Positions 57,237 to 58,965 of a stretch of DNA of 58,965 nucleotides are shown here, piece after piece. The notes under the pieces are model-generated. The model worked only from the letters and a program-made list of their open reading frames with translations. It had not been told where the DNA came from and ran no database searches. The first letter of the stretch is position 1. The number at the start of each line of letters is the position of its first letter. Source of the stretch: Chloroflexota bacterium (lineage in GTDB: Bacteria; Chloroflexota; Dehalococcoidia; Lucifugimonadales; UBA3495); NCBI GenBank assembly GCA_028875055.1, contig JAPPGG010000042.1, positions 1 to 58,965 of the forward strand, read 5' to 3'. The position numbers and the translations under genes are program-made.

Positions 57237-58430
57237 CTAGTCCCTCCCCAAAATGGCGGTGCCGCCGCTGTGTCGTGCTCCCAGGGAACCGCCCGTACCG
57301 TGGCACAGGGCAAGCTGGCAGTTGGCAACCTGGCGCGGGGTGCCCTCGAACTGGTGGCGCAGTTGGCGGGTTGCTTCCAGCAGCAGGAATATGCCCCGCA
57401 TGCCCGGGTGGTTGGATGACAGCCCGCCGCCGTCGGTGTTGATGGGCAGCTTGTCGGACATTTCCGAGTCCACCTGCAGCCGACCGCCGGAGACGAACTG
57501 GCCGCCCTCGCCCTTCTCGCAGAAGCCCAGGTCCTCCAGGGTCTCCACCACCGTGATGGTAAAGGAGTCGTAGATCATCGCCATGTCTATGTCCTTCTGG
57601 GTCACCCCGGCCATGGCGAAGGCGGGCTCGTGGCTCTGCTTGGCGGCGATGTACATCAGGTCCCGCTTGCCGGCGCCCTGGTGGGCAATGGCCTCGCCCA
57701 CCCCCAGCACCCAAACGGGCGTGTGGCGGCAGTTGCGGGCGACCTCCGGAGACGCCACCACCACCGCGCCGCCGCCGTCGGTGATGACGCAGCAGTCGGG
57801 CAGGTGCAGGGGCGACGAGATCATGCGGGAGTTGACGATGTCCTCCACGGTGACGGGGTCCCGGAACAGGGCCTCGGGATTCATGGAGGCGTGCCTGCGC
57901 ATGGCCACGGCCACCTCGGCCAGTTGCTCGGAGGTGGTGCCGTACAGGTGCATGTGCCGCTGGGCGATCATGGCGTACAGGCCCACAGTGGTCAGCCCGT
58001 AGAGTTCTTCGAAGCTGTCGGGGGAAGGGTCGAGACGGGGATGGCCGTAGCGGCCCACGCCGCCGGTGCCCACGGAGACGCCGCCGGAGCGGGCCAGGCT
58101 GCTGTAGGTGATGACGGCCACGTCGATGCGCCCGGCCGCGATGGCGGTGAGGGCGTGAGACAGGTGGAACTCGAAGGAACCGCCGCCCACGGTGGTATTG
58201 TCCACGTATTTGGGGTACATGTTCAGGTAGTCGGCCAGGTTCATGCCGCTGTTGCGGATGCTGCTGGAGGCGGTGAAAAGGCCGTCCACGTCCTGCTTGG
58301 AAAGGCCGGCGTCGGCCAGGGCCTTGATGACGCTCTCCCCCTGGATCTGCAGCTCGCTCTTGTCCGGCGCGTAGCGGGTCACGTGCTCGTGAATACCCAC
58401 GATGGCCGCGCCATGCTTAAGGTCAACCAT
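57237..58430 (-). CDS. thiolase-like protein (SCPx/Ltp2 type), Cys nucleophile lacking
   Basis: A 397-residue thiolase-fold protein in the SCP-x/lipid-transfer group. At the usual nucleophile position the sequence reads VGGGSFEFHLSHAL (around residue 85), with no Cys, and the C-terminal CxG is replaced by CHGTGG. Tyr287 (MIYDSFT) matches a Tyr that is catalytic in the steroid-degrading retro-aldolase Ltp2, which also needs a DUF35 partner. A retro-aldol or condensing role on a CoA ester is therefore more likely than thiolysis. It forms an operon with the DUF35 gene. Confidence 0.88.
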   Translation of the reverse strand: MVDLKHGAAIVGIHEHVTRYAPDKSELQIQGESVIKALADAGLSKQDVDGLFTASSSIRNSGMNLADYLNMYPKYVDNTTVGGGSFEFHLSHALTAIAAGRIDVAVITYSSLARSGGVSVGTGGVGRYGHPRLDPSPDSFEELYGLTTVGLYAMIAQRHMHLYGTTSEQLAEVAVAMRRHASMNPEALFRDPVTVEDIVNSRMISSPLHLPDCCVITDGGGAVVVASPEVARNCRHTPVWVLGVGEAIAHQGAGKRDLMYIAAKQSHEPAFAMAGVTQKDIDMAMIYDSFTITVVETLEDLGFCEKGEGGQFVSGGRLQVDSEMSDKLPINTDGGGLSSNHPGMRGIFLLLEATRQLRHQFEGTPRQVANCQLALCHGTGGSLGARHSGGTAILGRD

Positions 58431-58454
58431 AAGCGGAAAGCCTCCCTTTGTTCT

Positions 58455-58505
58455 TGTCCGGCTGGATGCTGGATTCCGGACCGAGTCCGGAATGACGGCT
58501 TATAT
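58455..58505. repeat. fragment of family A repeat
   Basis: GCTGGATTCCGGAC...GTCCGGAATGACG resembles the second hairpin of family A elements. TIRs are absent. The rest of the 58431-58681 gap shows no gene. Confidence 0.5.
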
Positions 58506-58681
58506 AGGGGTGTGCAAAGGTGCGGCCATTATGCCACAGATAGGGGGGTGGGGGTAGCGGGGGGGTGACCGCGAAGAATCAGGCTCTCAATCGTTGGGAG
58601 TAGGTTGATTTGTACCTGGTCTGCTGAACCATTGTGGCGCGAGTTGCAGTGCAATACTGCGTCAAAGGTCTTCCATACGGC

Positions 58682-58965
58682 TTATGATCCTGCAGCTGGC
58701 CTTGTCCAGATTCTCTGAATTTCTGAGTAAAGCTTCAGAGTCAACAATGGGAAAGGAACCCTAAAGTAGCTGCTGTTTGGATTTAACCATAGTTCAATGT
58801 CGCCGTGGTCTGGATACAGCAGGTTACCCCGGTGGACAATGACGGCTATAGGTTCTTTAACGTCATGGTTACTCCAGAGTCCGTCTTTAATGGGTTGCGG
58901 TATTGACAGATTCCTAGGGGGTGTGGTCAAAATAGTTTGGTCCAAAGGAACATAGCCCGTATTTG
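58682..58965 (-). CDS. partial unknown gene at right edge
   Basis: An open frame that runs off the right edge and ends at 58682. Visible residues include RNLSIPQPIKDGLWSNHDVK, 'VIVHRGNLLYPDHGDIELWL' and FPLLTLKLYSEIQRIW. It continues upstream of a TTG at 58945 without a stop, so the start may be beyond the window. It is AT-richer than its neighbours. No family was recognised. Confidence 0.5.
   Translation of the reverse strand, partial: NTGYVPLDQTILTTPPRNLSIPQPIKDGLWSNHDVKEPIAVIVHRGNLLYPDHGDIELWLNPNSSYFRVPFPLLTLKLYSEIQRIWTRPAAGS

Overview
The window looks like a chromosomal segment of a GC-rich, free-living bacterium, most likely a Chloroflexota member of the Dehalococcoidia/SAR202 type. This is an inference from gene content: PdxS/PdxT vitamin B6 synthesis, a SpoIIIAA-like AAA/R3H ATPase, Pro/Thr-rich secreted proteins, orphan solute-binding lipoproteins, and scattered fatty-acid or sterol-type catabolic genes (enoyl-CoA hydratase, thiolase-like protein with a DUF35 partner, SDR). 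No rRNA, tRNA or CRISPR array was seen.

Layout. 360-6515: part of a phage-like head/tail cassette (prohead protease, HK97 capsid, connector, tail-terminator-like, tail-tube-like, baseplate/minor-tail-like), followed by palindromic repeats and a 143-bp MITE. 7096-12463: pdxS, pdxT, a GNAT-like protein, the SpoIIIAA-like ATPase and tmk. 12596-12880: a SelW-like selenoprotein read through an in-frame UGA, which ordinary gene calling cuts to 71 residues. 13012-19504 (minus): enoyl-CoA hydratase, an unknown protein, an AlbA_2 protein, two HEPN genes, and secF and secD, with a tandem-duplication scar between the HEPN copies. 19601-26503 (minus): CCA-adding enzyme, peptide deformylase, a 636-bp tandem duplication carrying two PaREP1/HEPN-like genes, priA, rplS. 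27102-32765: PPK2, Nudix, DUF2442, YgfZ, a RelE/ParE-type toxin-antitoxin pair, oligopeptidase. 33197-37954: dnaA, a strong oriC candidate with six DnaA-box-like sites, obg, a small aspartyl-protease-like protein, nadD, pyrE. 38203-43075 (minus): peptide-binding lipoprotein, a HEPN gene with a partner, MFS exporter. 43624-45723: rplU-rpmA-rpmE and a DUF1385 protein. 46078-50348: zinc-ribbon-like protein, LivJ-like lipoprotein, Bax-inhibitor-1 protein, Lrp/AsnC regulator, 7Fe ferredoxin. 50509-58965: secreted IPT-like protein, SDR, a HEPN/unknown/TPR operon, a DUF1828-type two-gene unit, the DUF35/thiolase-like pair, and a gene fragment at the edge.

The core genes cover replication initiation and restart, ribosome biogenesis, protein export, tRNA maturation, NAD, pyrimidine, PLP and dTTP synthesis. 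The accessory layer stands out for six HEPN-type genes at four loci, two of them tandemly duplicated, and for at least two families of roughly 180-240 bp MITE-like repeats in the intergenic gaps.
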